NCBI GenBank assembly: GCA_009846685.1
Contig: VWVY01000002.1
Span: 434,001-498,000, forward strand
DNA length: 64,000 nucleotides
Source: Rhizobiales bacterium SYSU XM002
GTDB taxonomy: Bacteria; Pseudomonadota; Alphaproteobacteria; Rhizobiales; Beijerinckiaceae
Direction: 5' to 3'
The notes beneath the pieces are model-generated. The model searched no databases, had not been told where the DNA came from, and saw nothing but the letters and a program-made list of their open reading frames with translations. The position numbers were made by a program, and so were the translations under genes. How positions within the stretch are numbered: position 1 is the first letter of the stretch; the number at the start of each line of letters is the position of its first letter. Positions 34,822-44,240 of the stretch are shown here, in pieces.

Positions 34822-36060
34822 ATGGACGGACAGACGGGCCCGATGCGCATTCTCCTCGTTCTCGATACCGCTTTCGTGAATGGCGGGCAGGCCAAGGTGG
34901 CGATCGATTCCGCCCTCGGGCTCAAGGCACGCGGACACGAGCCGGAGATTTTTGCCGCCGTCGGGCCGGTCGCGCCGGAGCTTCAGGCGGCTGGTATCCC
35001 TGTCCATTGCCTCGATCAGAGCGAACTTGTGAAGGATGGATCGGTCGTGAAGGCCGCCTGGCGCGGTATCGACAACCGGGAAGCAGCCGGAGCGCTTGAA
35101 GGCGTTCTCGCGCATCTGCCGCGCGGTGAGAGCGTCGTTCATGTCCACGGTTGGGCTAAGGCGCTTTCGTCCGCCATCGCCGGGCCAATTGCGCGCTCGG
35201 GGCTGCCGAGCCTCTACACGATGCACGAGTATTTTCTGCTATGCCCGAACGGCGGGTTCTACAACTATCAGAAGCACACGCATTGCCCTCTGGAACCGCT
35301 TTCGATGCGCTGCATCGCGACGCATTGCGATTCCCGCTCCTATCTGCACAAGGCGTGGCGCGTTGCCCGGACGGTGGTGATGAAGCATGTCCACCATCTG
35401 CCGGGCGTGATGCGCGATGTGGCCTATTTTCACCCGTTCCAGCGTGCGATCATCGAGCGGCATCTGCCCGAGGGCACGCGCCTCCATGAGATCGCCAACC
35501 CGGTCGAGGTCGAAGATCTCGGCCCGAAGCCGGAGCCGTCGAGCGGCGAGATCATCTTCCTCGGCCGGATCTCGATGGAGAAGGGCGTTTTCGTCTATGC
35601 CGAGGCCGCACGCCGCGCCGGGATCGTGCCGGTATTCGTCGGCGACGGGCCGCTCGCGGTCGAGCTTGCCAAGCGCTACCCTGAAGCGCGGTTGCTCGGT
35701 TGGCATGATGCCGCCGGTGTTCGGAAAAGGCTTCGCGAGGCGCGTGCGCTGGTATTCCCCTCGCTTTGGTATGAGGGCCAGCCGCTGACCGTGCTGGAAG
35801 CGCTGGGCCTCGGCACGCCGGTGATCGCGGCAGATCAATGCGCCGGTCGCGAAAGCGTCATTGACGGTGAAACAGGGCTCTGGTTCAGGCAGGCGGACCC
35901 GGATGATCTCGCCCGTGCGTTGCGCATGATGATGGACGACGAGACCGTCTGGCGGATGTCGGAAGCCGCCTATCGCCGCTACTGGGCCGATCCGTTCTCA
36001 ATCGAGCGCCATTGCCGTCGATTGGAACAGGTTTACGGCGAGCTTCTCGCGCGTCCCTGA
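34822..36060 (+). CDS. Glycosyltransferase family 4
   Basis: 412 residues from the ATG at 34822, which has GGAGGGG six bases upstream; MRILLVL seven codons later is an alternative start. GT-B fold: an N-terminal domain beginning RILLVLDTAFVNGGQAKVA, then the donor domain with IIFLGRISMEKGVFVY and the E-x7-E region in WYEGQPLTVLEALGLG. The segment CPNGGFYNYQKH is typical of polysaccharide GT4 enzymes. It opens the exopolysaccharide locus and converges on the ligase-like gene with a 2-bp gap. Confidence 0.88.
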   Translation: MDGQTGPMRILLVLDTAFVNGGQAKVAIDSALGLKARGHEPEIFAAVGPVAPELQAAGIPVHCLDQSELVKDGSVVKAAWRGIDNREAAGALEGVLAHLPRGESVVHVHGWAKALSSAIAGPIARSGLPSLYTMHEYFLLCPNGGFYNYQKHTHCPLEPLSMRCIATHCDSRSYLHKAWRVARTVVMKHVHHLPGVMRDVAYFHPFQRAIIERHLPEGTRLHEIANPVEVEDLGPKPEPSSGEIIFLGRISMEKGVFVYAEAARRAGIVPVFVGDGPLAVELAKRYPEARLLGWHDAAGVRKRLREARALVFPSLWYEGQPLTVLEALGLGTPVIAADQCAGRESVIDGETGLWFRQADPDDLARALRMMMDDETVWRMSEAAYRRYWADPFSIERHCRRLEQVYGELLARP

Positions 36061-36062
36061 CT

Positions 36063-37418
36063 TTATTCGGCCGGCTGGAGATGGCGCGATTGCGCCTGCG
36101 CCGCCAGTTCAGCTTGCACGCGGTAGGCGTGATGCGCATAGGCGCGATATTCGCCGATGAAGCGGCGCGAGATGGCGGCCAATCCCCAGCACAACCCGTA
36201 GATCATGAAGAGGTGCCGCCAGCGGTCGGTATCGATCTGGAAGTTCTGGACGAGATGCGGCACCAACCCGGCGAACATCACCACGGCATGGGCCTGGAAC
36301 GGCGTTTTCATGAACACCGTCCGCCAAGCGATCACAGTCGTCGAGACGATGAAGGCGAGGAAGGTAATGCCGCCGAGCCAGCCGTAGGAAGAGAACGCCA
36401 TCATGTAGGTGTTGTGCGGGTTCTCCGGGAAATAGAGCCAGTGCCGGTTCGGGCCATAACCGAAGGGCAGGGTGAGGAGTTCCGGCAAGGCGCGGAGCTG
36501 GTTGCCGAAACGCCCGGACGGGCCGGAATCGTAGTCCTTCTGCAAGGTGAAGCGGTCAGCGAAGACTTGGGCGATGCTGTCGACCGACAGGAGCGCTGCG
36601 AGACCGATGGCCGCCGCCGCGAAACCGAGCAGGGCAAGAAGGGTGATCTTGGCCCGCATCGCATCGCGTGGCGCTGTGACGAACATCAGCCAGACAAGAA
36701 CGCCGGCGCCGATCACCATCGCGCCCCAGGATCCGCGCGAATAGGTGAGAAACAGCGCGAGCAGGATCGGCGCCGCAAGTGCGAGGCGCAGCAGACGCAG
36801 CCGCTCGTAGCGCAGGAAATCATGGATCAGGTACAGCGCGGGCAGCACCAGGAAGGAGCCGAGCACGTTCGGATCGCGGAAGGTGCCGGAAACGCGCCCC
36901 TCGTGCATCGTAAAATATGCGCCGAGGCCGCCGATATCGCGCCAGCCGATGATACCGGCGAGGGAAGCGGCGACCGCGCCGAGGATCAGCCCCCATTTGA
37001 TCGCCTCAAGGCGCGGGAGTGCGTTCTGGTTCATCGTCAGGCAGAAGAAAACTGCCGTTGTCGCGACAAAGCAGGTGCCGATCATGAATTCGCGGCTGTC
37101 GGCGAAATCGAGATGCGGCTGGAGCGCGATCAATCCGCCGATGTTGAAGACGATCAGGAACAGGATCAGCGGCATGTTCTGCCGGTCGATGCGCAGGCCC
37201 AGCAGCGTGAACAGCCCGATCGCTGCAAGGCTGGTGACGTTGTAGGCGATATCGAAGACAACGAAGGCGCCGGTAAACACCATCAGCGCGAGCATGACGA
37301 GCAACAGCGGCTCGCCGGCATGCGGCGGCACCAGCAACCCGGACGGGAAGGGGGCGTATCTCGCCCATGCGGGACGCGGAACAGGAGAACGCAACGGGAT
37401 ACTCGCACGAAAACGCAT
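36063..37418 (-). CDS. O-antigen ligase / polysaccharide polymerase family membrane protein
   Basis: 451 residues with about ten membrane segments. A large periplasmic loop near 320-360 contains GRFGNQLRALPELLTLPFGYG and NPHNTYMMAFSSYGW; its conserved His matches the Wzy_C/WaaL pattern. This family joins or polymerises lipid-linked sugars on the periplasmic face. With Wza- and Wzz-like genes nearby it is probably the repeat-unit polymerase of the exopolysaccharide. A ligase role is the alternative. Confidence 0.82.
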   Translation of the reverse strand: MRFRASIPLRSPVPRPAWARYAPFPSGLLVPPHAGEPLLLVMLALMVFTGAFVVFDIAYNVTSLAAIGLFTLLGLRIDRQNMPLILFLIVFNIGGLIALQPHLDFADSREFMIGTCFVATTAVFFCLTMNQNALPRLEAIKWGLILGAVAASLAGIIGWRDIGGLGAYFTMHEGRVSGTFRDPNVLGSFLVLPALYLIHDFLRYERLRLLRLALAAPILLALFLTYSRGSWGAMVIGAGVLVWLMFVTAPRDAMRAKITLLALLGFAAAAIGLAALLSVDSIAQVFADRFTLQKDYDSGPSGRFGNQLRALPELLTLPFGYGPNRHWLYFPENPHNTYMMAFSSYGWLGGITFLAFIVSTTVIAWRTVFMKTPFQAHAVVMFAGLVPHLVQNFQIDTDRWRHLFMIYGLCWGLAAISRRFIGEYRAYAHHAYRVQAELAAQAQSRHLQPAE

Positions 37419-37485
37419 CCGGCAAACCGGACGCGCGAAGCTTAGGCGAGGCGTCTCAAGAACGGGTTAAGGGCGGCTGGGCCAT

Positions 37486-38613
37486 TCACGTGCGGCGGCT
37501 GGCGATTGTTTCGCGATAGGCGGTCTCGATCGTCTCGATCATCAGCGGAACGTTGAAGCGCGTCTTGATCTCGTCCGAGCGGATGACCGCCTCCGCCTTG
37601 ATGTCTGCCGTTGGGCGGGAGAGAACATCACGCATTGCATCCGCGAGTGCGGCCGGGTCATTCGGCTGGATAAGATAACGGTAATCGCCGGGCAGGATTT
37701 CTGGGATGCCGCCAACGTTTGTTGAAATGAGCGGCAATTTGCCCGCCACGGCCTCGAGCACGATGTAGGGCAGCGATTCGAAGCGCGAGGGCACCACCAT
37801 CACCTTGCCCATGCGGAAGGCCTGGGCGGCGGGCGTGACGCCGAACCAGCGGAACTGCCCTTCGATGCCACGCTCCGCGATCAGCCCGCGGATCCGCTCC
37901 TCGGACGGGCCGGAGCCGACCATCGTGATCGTCGGGTGGCGGCCTTCGCTCGCGAGAATGAACAGCGCCTCGACGAGGGTATCGATGCCCTTCGCCTCGC
38001 GGAACTCGCCGACATAGAGAAAATCCGTCGCGTCCGGGTTCGGCTCGACATTGGCGAACTCGTGTTCGTAAAGCCCGTTGAGCGCGATGGTCGTCGGCCG
38101 TTTCGAGACGCAGACAAACTCGTAGTAGCGGTCGCGGATGAACTGGCTTTCGAACAGGAACAGATCGGTGCCGCGCTCCAGCAGGCGCTCGATCAGCATG
38201 AAGCCGCGATGCGCGAGAGAACCGGGGTAATAGTTCAACGAACCGCCATGCGGTGTATAGCAGCGGATCGGGCCGGAATTCGGCGTCAGAACGCCGGCGA
38301 GCCGTGCGTAGAGGCCGCCTTTCGCACCCTGTCCGTGCACGACATCAACGCCGTGCTCCTTCACGAGCGCGGCTACCTTGAAGATCGCGGGAAGATCGGT
38401 GACATGCGGGTTGCGGTGCATTGGCATCCGGTGAATGCCGAGCTTCATCTTCGGCGCGAGTTCGGCCAGCAGTGCCTCGCCGCGCGCCCCGCCGGTCCGG
38501 CTATCGCAGAGGATGCCGATCTCGTGGCCCCGCGCACTCATCGCGCTCACGACGTCATAGACATTGCGAAAAAGACCGCCGACCGGGGCGCGGAACACGT
38601 AGAGGATGCGCAT
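37486..38613 (-). CDS. Glycosyltransferase family 4
   Basis: 375 residues from MRILYVFRAP (ATG at 38613), the usual family start. A GTG at 38634 sits near a GGAGG and is also possible. N-terminal domain: APVGGLFRNVYDVV and HGQGAKGGLYARL. Donor domain: FLYVGEFREAKGIDTLVEAL and the E-x7-E region in RFESLPYIVLEAVAGKLP. It is close behind the Wza-like gene and in the same direction as the polymerase-like gene, so these three form one transcription unit of the exopolysaccharide locus. Confidence 0.88.
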   Translation of the reverse strand: MRILYVFRAPVGGLFRNVYDVVSAMSARGHEIGILCDSRTGGARGEALLAELAPKMKLGIHRMPMHRNPHVTDLPAIFKVAALVKEHGVDVVHGQGAKGGLYARLAGVLTPNSGPIRCYTPHGGSLNYYPGSLAHRGFMLIERLLERGTDLFLFESQFIRDRYYEFVCVSKRPTTIALNGLYEHEFANVEPNPDATDFLYVGEFREAKGIDTLVEALFILASEGRHPTITMVGSGPSEERIRGLIAERGIEGQFRWFGVTPAAQAFRMGKVMVVPSRFESLPYIVLEAVAGKLPLISTNVGGIPEILPGDYRYLIQPNDPAALADAMRDVLSRPTADIKAEAVIRSDEIKTRFNVPLMIETIETAYRETIASRRT

Positions 38614-38645
38614 TGGGCTCGCGGTGCTGCGCACCGCCTCCGGAA

Positions 38646-39209
38646 TCAGAAGAAGCGTTCCTTGATGACGACCGTATCGCCCGGCCGCACGGGCGTGGTG
38701 ATCGGGACGGCGACGGTGAGCAGGCCCTCGGGGGTCGCGCGGGTGATCTCCGCATAGCTGCGGTTGGCGCGTGGACCGTAGCCGCCGGCAATCGCAACCG
38801 CCGTCTGAACGGTCATGTTGTTGACGAACGGGAACTGGCCGGAGGAGTTCACCTCGCCGAGCACGAAGAACGGGCGATAGGTCTCGACCTCGACCGAGAC
38901 CTTCGGCTCGCGCAGGTAGCCTTCACGCAGACGGCCCTCGATCTGGCGGGCGAGGCTCTGTGTCGTGTGACCCTGCGCCATGACAATGCCGATCAACGGC
39001 ATCGCGATCCGGCCCGAGCCGTCGACGGCGTAGGAATTCGAGAGGCTGTCCTGCCCGAAGACGATCACGCGCAGGCGGTCGCCGCCGGCGAGCGTATAGG
39101 GCTGGTTCGGGTCGGTCGCGAGATATTCCGGCGCAAGGCGCGGCGTCATCGCGCAGGCCGAGACCGCAAGGCTCAGCATCACGGCAATGAGGGCTTTCGT
39201 CGGGCGCAT
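38646..39209 (-). CDS. Polysaccharide export lipoprotein, Wza type
   Basis: 187 residues. A lipoprotein signal ends in LAVSAC. The Poly_export domain follows: YTLAGGDRLRVIVFGQDSLS, then VDGSGRIAMPLIG, then an SLBB-like part (FFVLGEVNSSGQFPFVNNMT). It is short, with a single SLBB repeat and no Wza C-terminal helix, as in many alphaproteobacterial export proteins. It would form the periplasmic/outer-membrane export channel with the Wzz-like protein encoded divergently. Confidence 0.9.
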   Translation of the reverse strand: MRPTKALIAVMLSLAVSACAMTPRLAPEYLATDPNQPYTLAGGDRLRVIVFGQDSLSNSYAVDGSGRIAMPLIGIVMAQGHTTQSLARQIEGRLREGYLREPKVSVEVETYRPFFVLGEVNSSGQFPFVNNMTVQTAVAIAGGYGPRANRSYAEITRATPEGLLTVAVPITTPVRPGDTVVIKERFF

Positions 39210-39260
39210 CGGGAAACGTGAACTCCGGGATTTTCTTCAACCCGCACATTGCCCGCTTAT

Positions 39261-39294
39261 GGTTAATGATTGCTCAATGGCGCGCCTCTTAACC
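39261..39294. promoter_or_regulatory. GGTTAA-N22-TTAACC inverted repeat in divergent export promoter
   Basis: The 140-bp gap between the Wza-like and Wzz-like genes has GGTTAA (39261-39266) and TTAACC (39289-39294). The first, read on the minus strand, is TTAACCAT, which resembles a CtrA half-site. A shared regulator of the two divergent genes is plausible. Confidence 0.3.
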
Positions 39295-39349
39295 CGAAAG
39301 AAACCATGTTCGTTCAGATTCCGGTTCTGGTAGAGAGGGAGAAATCCGG

Positions 39350-41665
39350 ATGGACGCCGCCGAAACGACAGCCCCGCTGCGGACGCAGGCAGCGCCCGCG
39401 GCGACGCATGAGAGCGTCGGCTCGGTCGCGTCCGCGCTCTGGCGCAGGAAATTCTGGATCGTCGTTCCGACGCTGTTTGCGCTGCTCGCTTCGCTCGCGG
39501 TCGTCAACATCCTCACGCCGCGCTATACGGGCGAGGCGCGCGTTCTACTTGAAAATCGTGAAACCTTCTATTCCCGCGCCGATCGCGATACCGGTCTCAA
39601 TTCGGCGGCGATCGATCCTGAGGCTGTCGCCAGCCAGGTCCAGAACGTGATGTCGAAGGATCTCGCGCTGAAGATCATCCGCGAGATGGAGCTGCACAAG
39701 CGCGCGGAATACGATCCGGTACAAAAGGGGCTTGGCCTCAGCGGGCAGATTCTCGTGATGCTCGGCCTGCAGAAGGATCCGCGCACCATTCCGCAGGAAG
39801 AGCGCGTGCTGGAGATGTATTACAAGCGTCTCCTCGTCTATCCGCTCGGCAAGAGCCGGGTAATGGCGATCGAATTCCAGTCGGAAGACCCAAAGGTCGC
39901 CGCTGATGTCGCCAACCGCATCGCCGAGGAATACCTTGCGCGCGAGGAGGGGGCCAAGAACCAGACGAGCCGCGTTACCTCGGAGTGGCTCGACAAGGCC
40001 ATTGCCCCGCTGATGAAGAAGGTGCAGGAGGCCGAGGCCAAGGTCGAGGCGTTCCGCGCGTCCAAGGGCTTGTTCGTCAGCTCCAACAACACGACGATTT
40101 CAACCCAGCAGCTTTCCGAACTCAACACGCAGTATTCGCTGGTGCGGTCGCAGCAGGCGGATTTGCAGGCGCGTGCCAAGGTAATCCGCGAGGCGCTGCG
40201 GCTCGGGCGCATCTTCGAGACGTCGGAAGTCATCAACAACGAACTGGTACGTCGGCTTCTCGAACAGCGTGCCCAGCTGAAAGCGCAGATCGCTTTCGAG
40301 GAGCGTACGCTTCTCCCCGGCCATCCGCGCATGAAGGAACTGAACTCGCAGCTGGCCGATCTCGAACGGCAGGTTCGCGCTGCCGCCGAGCGCGCAGCCC
40401 GCGCGCTGGAAAACGACGCTCGCGCCGCCGGTGCCCGCGTCGCCTCGATGCAAGCCGAACTCAATAGCCAGAAGAAGACCGCAGCGCTCTCCAACGAGGA
40501 CGAGGTTCAGCTCAAGGTGCTTGAGCGGGACGCCGTGGCCCTGCGCGAGCAGCTCAACTCCTACCGTAACAAGTTCCTCGATGCCGCCGCCCGCTCGACC
40601 GAGAGCGCGCAGCCGGCGGATGCCCGCATCATCTCGCGTGCCTTCCCGCAGAGCGAGCCGACCTTCCCGAAGAAGGTGCCGATCGTGCTGCTGGCGACGC
40701 TCGGCACGCTTGTGGTGGCAGCGACGCTGATCGCGACGCAATCGTTGATGGCCCGCGCGATGTCGCCGGACTACGGCTACGCGCCGGCGTATTATTCCAC
40801 TTCGAGCGCTGATGCGCCGGTTAACACGGTAGTCCAACCACCCGCCGAACCGCTGCCCTGGGAGAAACCCGCAAAGGGTTGGGGCGGATTCTCGCTACCA
40901 TTCGGGCTGGGCGCAAAGAAAAAGCCGCCAATGCCGGAGGAGGCCTTCGCGCCTGCCTATCCGATGGAGACGGCGCCGGTCAGGACCAGCCTCGCACGCG
41001 ATTCCGCCGCCTCGGAGCAAGTCGAAGGGCTTGCGCGCGAGATCGCCCTGATGGATTTCGGCGGTGGCGGCAAGGTGATCCTGTTCTATGCCCTGACGCC
41101 GGACGCGCGGGCAGGGCTGAGTACCCTGCGCTTCGCCCGCCGCCTTGCGCAGGACGGTGCGGCGGTCGTGGTTGATCTCGTCGGGCAGGGAGCCGGCGGC
41201 AAGGGCGGCAACCTCTATTCGCGCGTGCTCGGCCGCATCGACGGCATCGGTCTCGCCGGGCTGGCATCGTGGCTCGACAAGGTCGCTCCGCTTGGCGACA
41301 TCATCCATCGCGATCCCCGGACGCGGCTGCACGTTGTTCCCGCCGGTGACGCGCTCCAGAACCGCATCGCCAGCGCGCCCTTGCGGAACGAGATCGCGAC
41401 GTTGGTTTCGGCGCTGCAACGCTCCTACTCGCATGTCGTGATCGACGGCGGCAACATCGGCGGCGCAGGCGAATTCTTCGCCGGTATGGCCGATGTCGTC
41501 GTGCTGGTCGCTGCCGAAGGACGCGAGGAGGATTTTCTCGAACGTACGGTCGAGCGGCTTGAAGCCTTGCGCGATGCACCGGTCTACGTCATGGCGGAAG
41601 AGCAGGGCGTCGAGTTTTCACCGGCGAATGATCCGCTCCCGCAGGCCGGCTATCACGCCGTCTGA
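39350..41665 (+). CDS. Wzz/GumC-type chain-length protein fused to a degenerate BY-kinase domain
   Basis: 771 residues. Wzz domain: first membrane segment KFWIVVPTLFALLASLAVVN (about 35-54), a long periplasmic coiled coil, and a second membrane segment near 445-465 after SEPTFPKKVPIVL. A cytoplasmic region with a proline-rich linker leads to a MinD/BY-kinase-like domain (about 560-771). That domain has no Walker A: the expected GKS/T position reads YALTPDARAGLST. There is no C-terminal tyrosine cluster. It probably controls polymer length and export without kinase activity. Confidence 0.87.
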   Translation: MDAAETTAPLRTQAAPAATHESVGSVASALWRRKFWIVVPTLFALLASLAVVNILTPRYTGEARVLLENRETFYSRADRDTGLNSAAIDPEAVASQVQNVMSKDLALKIIREMELHKRAEYDPVQKGLGLSGQILVMLGLQKDPRTIPQEERVLEMYYKRLLVYPLGKSRVMAIEFQSEDPKVAADVANRIAEEYLAREEGAKNQTSRVTSEWLDKAIAPLMKKVQEAEAKVEAFRASKGLFVSSNNTTISTQQLSELNTQYSLVRSQQADLQARAKVIREALRLGRIFETSEVINNELVRRLLEQRAQLKAQIAFEERTLLPGHPRMKELNSQLADLERQVRAAAERAARALENDARAAGARVASMQAELNSQKKTAALSNEDEVQLKVLERDAVALREQLNSYRNKFLDAAARSTESAQPADARIISRAFPQSEPTFPKKVPIVLLATLGTLVVAATLIATQSLMARAMSPDYGYAPAYYSTSSADAPVNTVVQPPAEPLPWEKPAKGWGGFSLPFGLGAKKKPPMPEEAFAPAYPMETAPVRTSLARDSAASEQVEGLAREIALMDFGGGGKVILFYALTPDARAGLSTLRFARRLAQDGAAVVVDLVGQGAGGKGGNLYSRVLGRIDGIGLAGLASWLDKVAPLGDIIHRDPRTRLHVVPAGDALQNRIASAPLRNEIATLVSALQRSYSHVVIDGGNIGGAGEFFAGMADVVVLVAAEGREEDFLERTVERLEALRDAPVYVMAEEQGVEFSPANDPLPQAGYHAV

Positions 41666-41667
41666 GG

Positions 41668-42810
41668 TCAGGCGCGAAGCCTGCGGCGGACGCCCTTGGC
41701 GAGGTCGAACAGCCTCGGGTTCCGTTTGATGACGCGTTTTGCGCCGCGAAAGGCCAGCCATGCCGCTGCCGCCAGTTGTCCGCGTAGCGTGAAGCCTTCC
41801 GCGATATCGACGATCGGCAGGGTTTCCGGGCAGAACTGGTTCTTGTAGCGCGCCTCGCCAATGCCGAGGTCGAACCCGGTGCAACCCTCCTTCCGCAGGG
41901 TGACGATCAGTTCGCCCATCGCGACATCGCCGGGGCTGAAGCGGGCGATCTCGGGCGAGGGATCATAGGCCGTGAACATGCCGGAGCTGTGGGTTCCGCA
42001 TCGCGCGACGCCGACCACCGCGACCGGCTGCCCGTCGAGCCCAAGCGTGAACAGCCGGACGGGTCGTTCCGGGCCGCAGACCGCTTCCCAGAGAAAACCT
42101 CGGACCTCCCGCGCGGCGAAAGGATCGGGAATACCCATCGCCTGAAATTGCCGGGATTTCCAGTCGAAGAACTGTTCGAGCGCCGTCTCCGCGCTGGTCT
42201 CGCAAGGTGCCCAACCGGCGCTGAGAGTCCCGATCTCGGTCAGTTTCCGGCGCTTGTAGCGTTGCTTCTTGAGGCCCTCGCGGTCGAAGAGTCGCGCCAT
42301 CACATCGTCAGGCGCGCCGTCAAGGTGCAGGCAGGCGGCATCGCTGGGCGCGGGGCGATGGTCGAGCGCGAGCAGGGGATGAGGCAATCCGGCCCAGTCG
42401 GTCGGGCAGTCGGCCAACATGATCGCGTCGATGCCTTCTGCGCCGGCGACAGCGCGCAAGGCCAATTTGAGCGCATCAGCCGGGATGCTCGACGCCGATG
42501 CGGCAGGCGCGAAGAAACTGGCATGCGCGCCACCGATCTTTTCGAAAACGGCAATGCCATGTGTCGCATCGCGCAGCAGGGGCAGGACGAGCCAGCCCCC
42601 CTCCGCGAAGGAAAGGTCGAGGAGTCGGAATTTCTCGCCGACGTCGTGCGATCGGATGAAGGCTTGCAGCCAGCCGGCGCTCTGGAAAGGCGAGCCCGTC
42701 GCTTCGACCGCCCGAAGGCGCGCAAAGGCGTCCTCGCCCGCAGGCAGGATCCGGAAGGCAAAGTCGCCAGCGGCCCCGAAGGTTGGTTCGGGAGAGATAT
42801 TCCGTGTCAT
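41668..42810 (-). CDS. FemAB/GNAT-like acyltransferase of the exopolysaccharide locus
   Basis: 380 residues from the ATG at 42810; the longer frame to 43407 is the shadow of the deacetylase gene. The pattern fits the Acetyltransf_6/BioF2-like double-GNAT family: SPFQSAGWLQAFIRSH near the start, then a C-terminal GNAT domain with GQPVAVVGVARCGTHSSGMF, DPSPEIARFSPGDVAMGELI and FDLGIGEARYKNQF. Such proteins acylate polysaccharides or act in cellulose synthesis. It is divergent from the deacetylase gene with only 39 bp between starts. Confidence 0.82.
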   Translation of the reverse strand: MTRNISPEPTFGAAGDFAFRILPAGEDAFARLRAVEATGSPFQSAGWLQAFIRSHDVGEKFRLLDLSFAEGGWLVLPLLRDATHGIAVFEKIGGAHASFFAPAASASSIPADALKLALRAVAGAEGIDAIMLADCPTDWAGLPHPLLALDHRPAPSDAACLHLDGAPDDVMARLFDREGLKKQRYKRRKLTEIGTLSAGWAPCETSAETALEQFFDWKSRQFQAMGIPDPFAAREVRGFLWEAVCGPERPVRLFTLGLDGQPVAVVGVARCGTHSSGMFTAYDPSPEIARFSPGDVAMGELIVTLRKEGCTGFDLGIGEARYKNQFCPETLPIVDIAEGFTLRGQLAAAAWLAFRGAKRVIKRNPRLFDLAKGVRRRLRA

Positions 42811-42849
42811 GCGTGCGATTATGGGCGTGAAAGGACGAAAAAACCGATA

Positions 42850-43923
42850 ATGTCCGCTGCGAAGGTGAATCGGGCGGAAGAGCGGGGGAGGGTGCCGGCA
42901 TTGCGCTACGCGATGATCCGTCTGGCGCTTGAAGGGATTGCGGGCTTTGGCCTCGATCGCCTGTTTGCCGCACGTTTTCGTGGACGCGGGGTGATTCTCA
43001 CCTTTCATCACGTTGCGCCGCCCGGACCGTTCCTGCTCGACGAGAATGCCGGCCTGTCGATCACCCCGGCCTTCCTTGAAACGACGATCCTGACGCTGCG
43101 CGATCTCGGTTACGAGATCGTCCGGCAAGACGAGGTCGCGGCCCGTCTTTCGGTGGAAGGTGGGCCGCCCTTCGCGGTGCTGACCTTCGATGACGGCTAT
43201 CGTGATAACCTGACCCATGCACTGCCCGTCCTGCGTCGGCTTGCCGCGCCTTTCACGCTTTTCGTCTGCCCCGGTTTCGCGCAGCGGACTGCGCCGCTCT
43301 GGTGGCTCGATATCGAGGAGGCGATCACGAAGCTTCACACGCTTCGTCTCGAATTGCCGGATGCCGGCGTGCTGGAGAGGGCGGAAACACCCGTCGAAAA
43401 GCGCCATGCCGCCAGGACGCTGTACTGGCGCCTGCGCGATCAGCCCGAGGATGTGCTCCAGGCCGCCGTCGCAGCGCTCTGCCGGCAGGCGGGGGTAGAC
43501 CAGATGGCCCGCGTCGCGCGGCTGTGCATGGATTGGGAAGCGCTAGAAACCTTCGCGAGCGAGCCGCTCGCCAGCCTCGGTGCGCATACACTGAGCCATC
43601 CGCGCCTCGCCCGGCTGGACGGCAAGGCTTCCCTGGCTGAGATGGCAGGCAGCCGCGCGGTGATCGAGGATCGCCTCGGTGTGAAGGTCAGGCATTTCGC
43701 CTATCCGGTCGGGGATCGGGAGTCGGCGGGGCCGCGCGAATTCGCTTTCGCGGAGGAACTCGGATTTGCCAGCGCGGTGACGACGATGCCGGGGGTGTTG
43801 CAAACTGCGGATCGGGAACGGATGAGCGCGCTGCCGCGCATCTCCGTCAACGGCCTGTTTCAGGAGCCGCGCTATCTTCGCGCGCTTCTGTCCGGCCTGC
43901 CCTTCGCGTTGCGGCGGCGATAG
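42850..43923 (+). CDS. Polysaccharide deacetylase (NodB homology)
   Basis: 357 residues from the ATG at 42850. NodB-domain motifs are present: VLTFDDGYRDN (catalytic Asp pair), SLGAHTLSHPRLA (metal His pair) and RHFAYPVGD. There is no signal peptide. An amphipathic N-terminus precedes GVILTFHHVAPPG. The insert between motifs 1 and 2 is long, as in alphaproteobacterial polysaccharide deacetylases. It would remove acetyl groups from the exopolysaccharide or its lipid-linked precursor. Confidence 0.88.
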   Translation: MSAAKVNRAEERGRVPALRYAMIRLALEGIAGFGLDRLFAARFRGRGVILTFHHVAPPGPFLLDENAGLSITPAFLETTILTLRDLGYEIVRQDEVAARLSVEGGPPFAVLTFDDGYRDNLTHALPVLRRLAAPFTLFVCPGFAQRTAPLWWLDIEEAITKLHTLRLELPDAGVLERAETPVEKRHAARTLYWRLRDQPEDVLQAAVAALCRQAGVDQMARVARLCMDWEALETFASEPLASLGAHTLSHPRLARLDGKASLAEMAGSRAVIEDRLGVKVRHFAYPVGDRESAGPREFAFAEELGFASAVTTMPGVLQTADRERMSALPRISVNGLFQEPRYLRALLSGLPFALRRR

Positions 43924-43933
43924 AACAAGAGCC

Positions 43934-44143
43934 TTAGTCGGCCTTGCGCTTCTCCATCCAGCGGATGATCGGCAGGAGCGGGATCGCCCAGGCGAGGCCG
44001 GCGATGACGTAGAACATCATCTCGGCGAACTTGTTGGCACCGGTGAGGATACGCGGCGCCAGCGCGGCGACGACCAGCGCGTAGAACGCCACGAACAGAA
44101 CCATCAATATCGTGCCGAAAAACTTCTTGATGCGCGGGTTCAT
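43934..44143 (-). CDS. DUF2842 membrane protein
   Basis: 69 residues from the ATG at 44143, which gives MNPRIKKFFGTILMVLFVAF; the longer frame to 44449 is a shadow of the heme A synthase gene. Two membrane segments and a charged C-terminus (IIRWMEKRKAD) match DUF2842, a small alphaproteobacterial protein often encoded beside COX15. Its function is unknown. It is divergent from heme A synthase and converges on the deacetylase gene. Confidence 0.8.
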   Translation of the reverse strand: MNPRIKKFFGTILMVLFVAFYALVVAALAPRILTGANKFAEMMFYVIAGLAWAIPLLPIIRWMEKRKAD

Positions 44144-44240
44144 GAAATCTTGATGCCCTGAACGAAAAGCGCCCCTTGCCGGGGTGCATCCGTTGTGCAT
44201 ATCGACCAGAACGCTTCCGAGAACAAGAAGGAACTCGCCC

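Noticed and set aside
42811-43407. N-terminal extension of the FemAB/GNAT-like frame
   Set aside because: It lies wholly across the deacetylase gene on the other strand. The family start matches the ATG at 42810.
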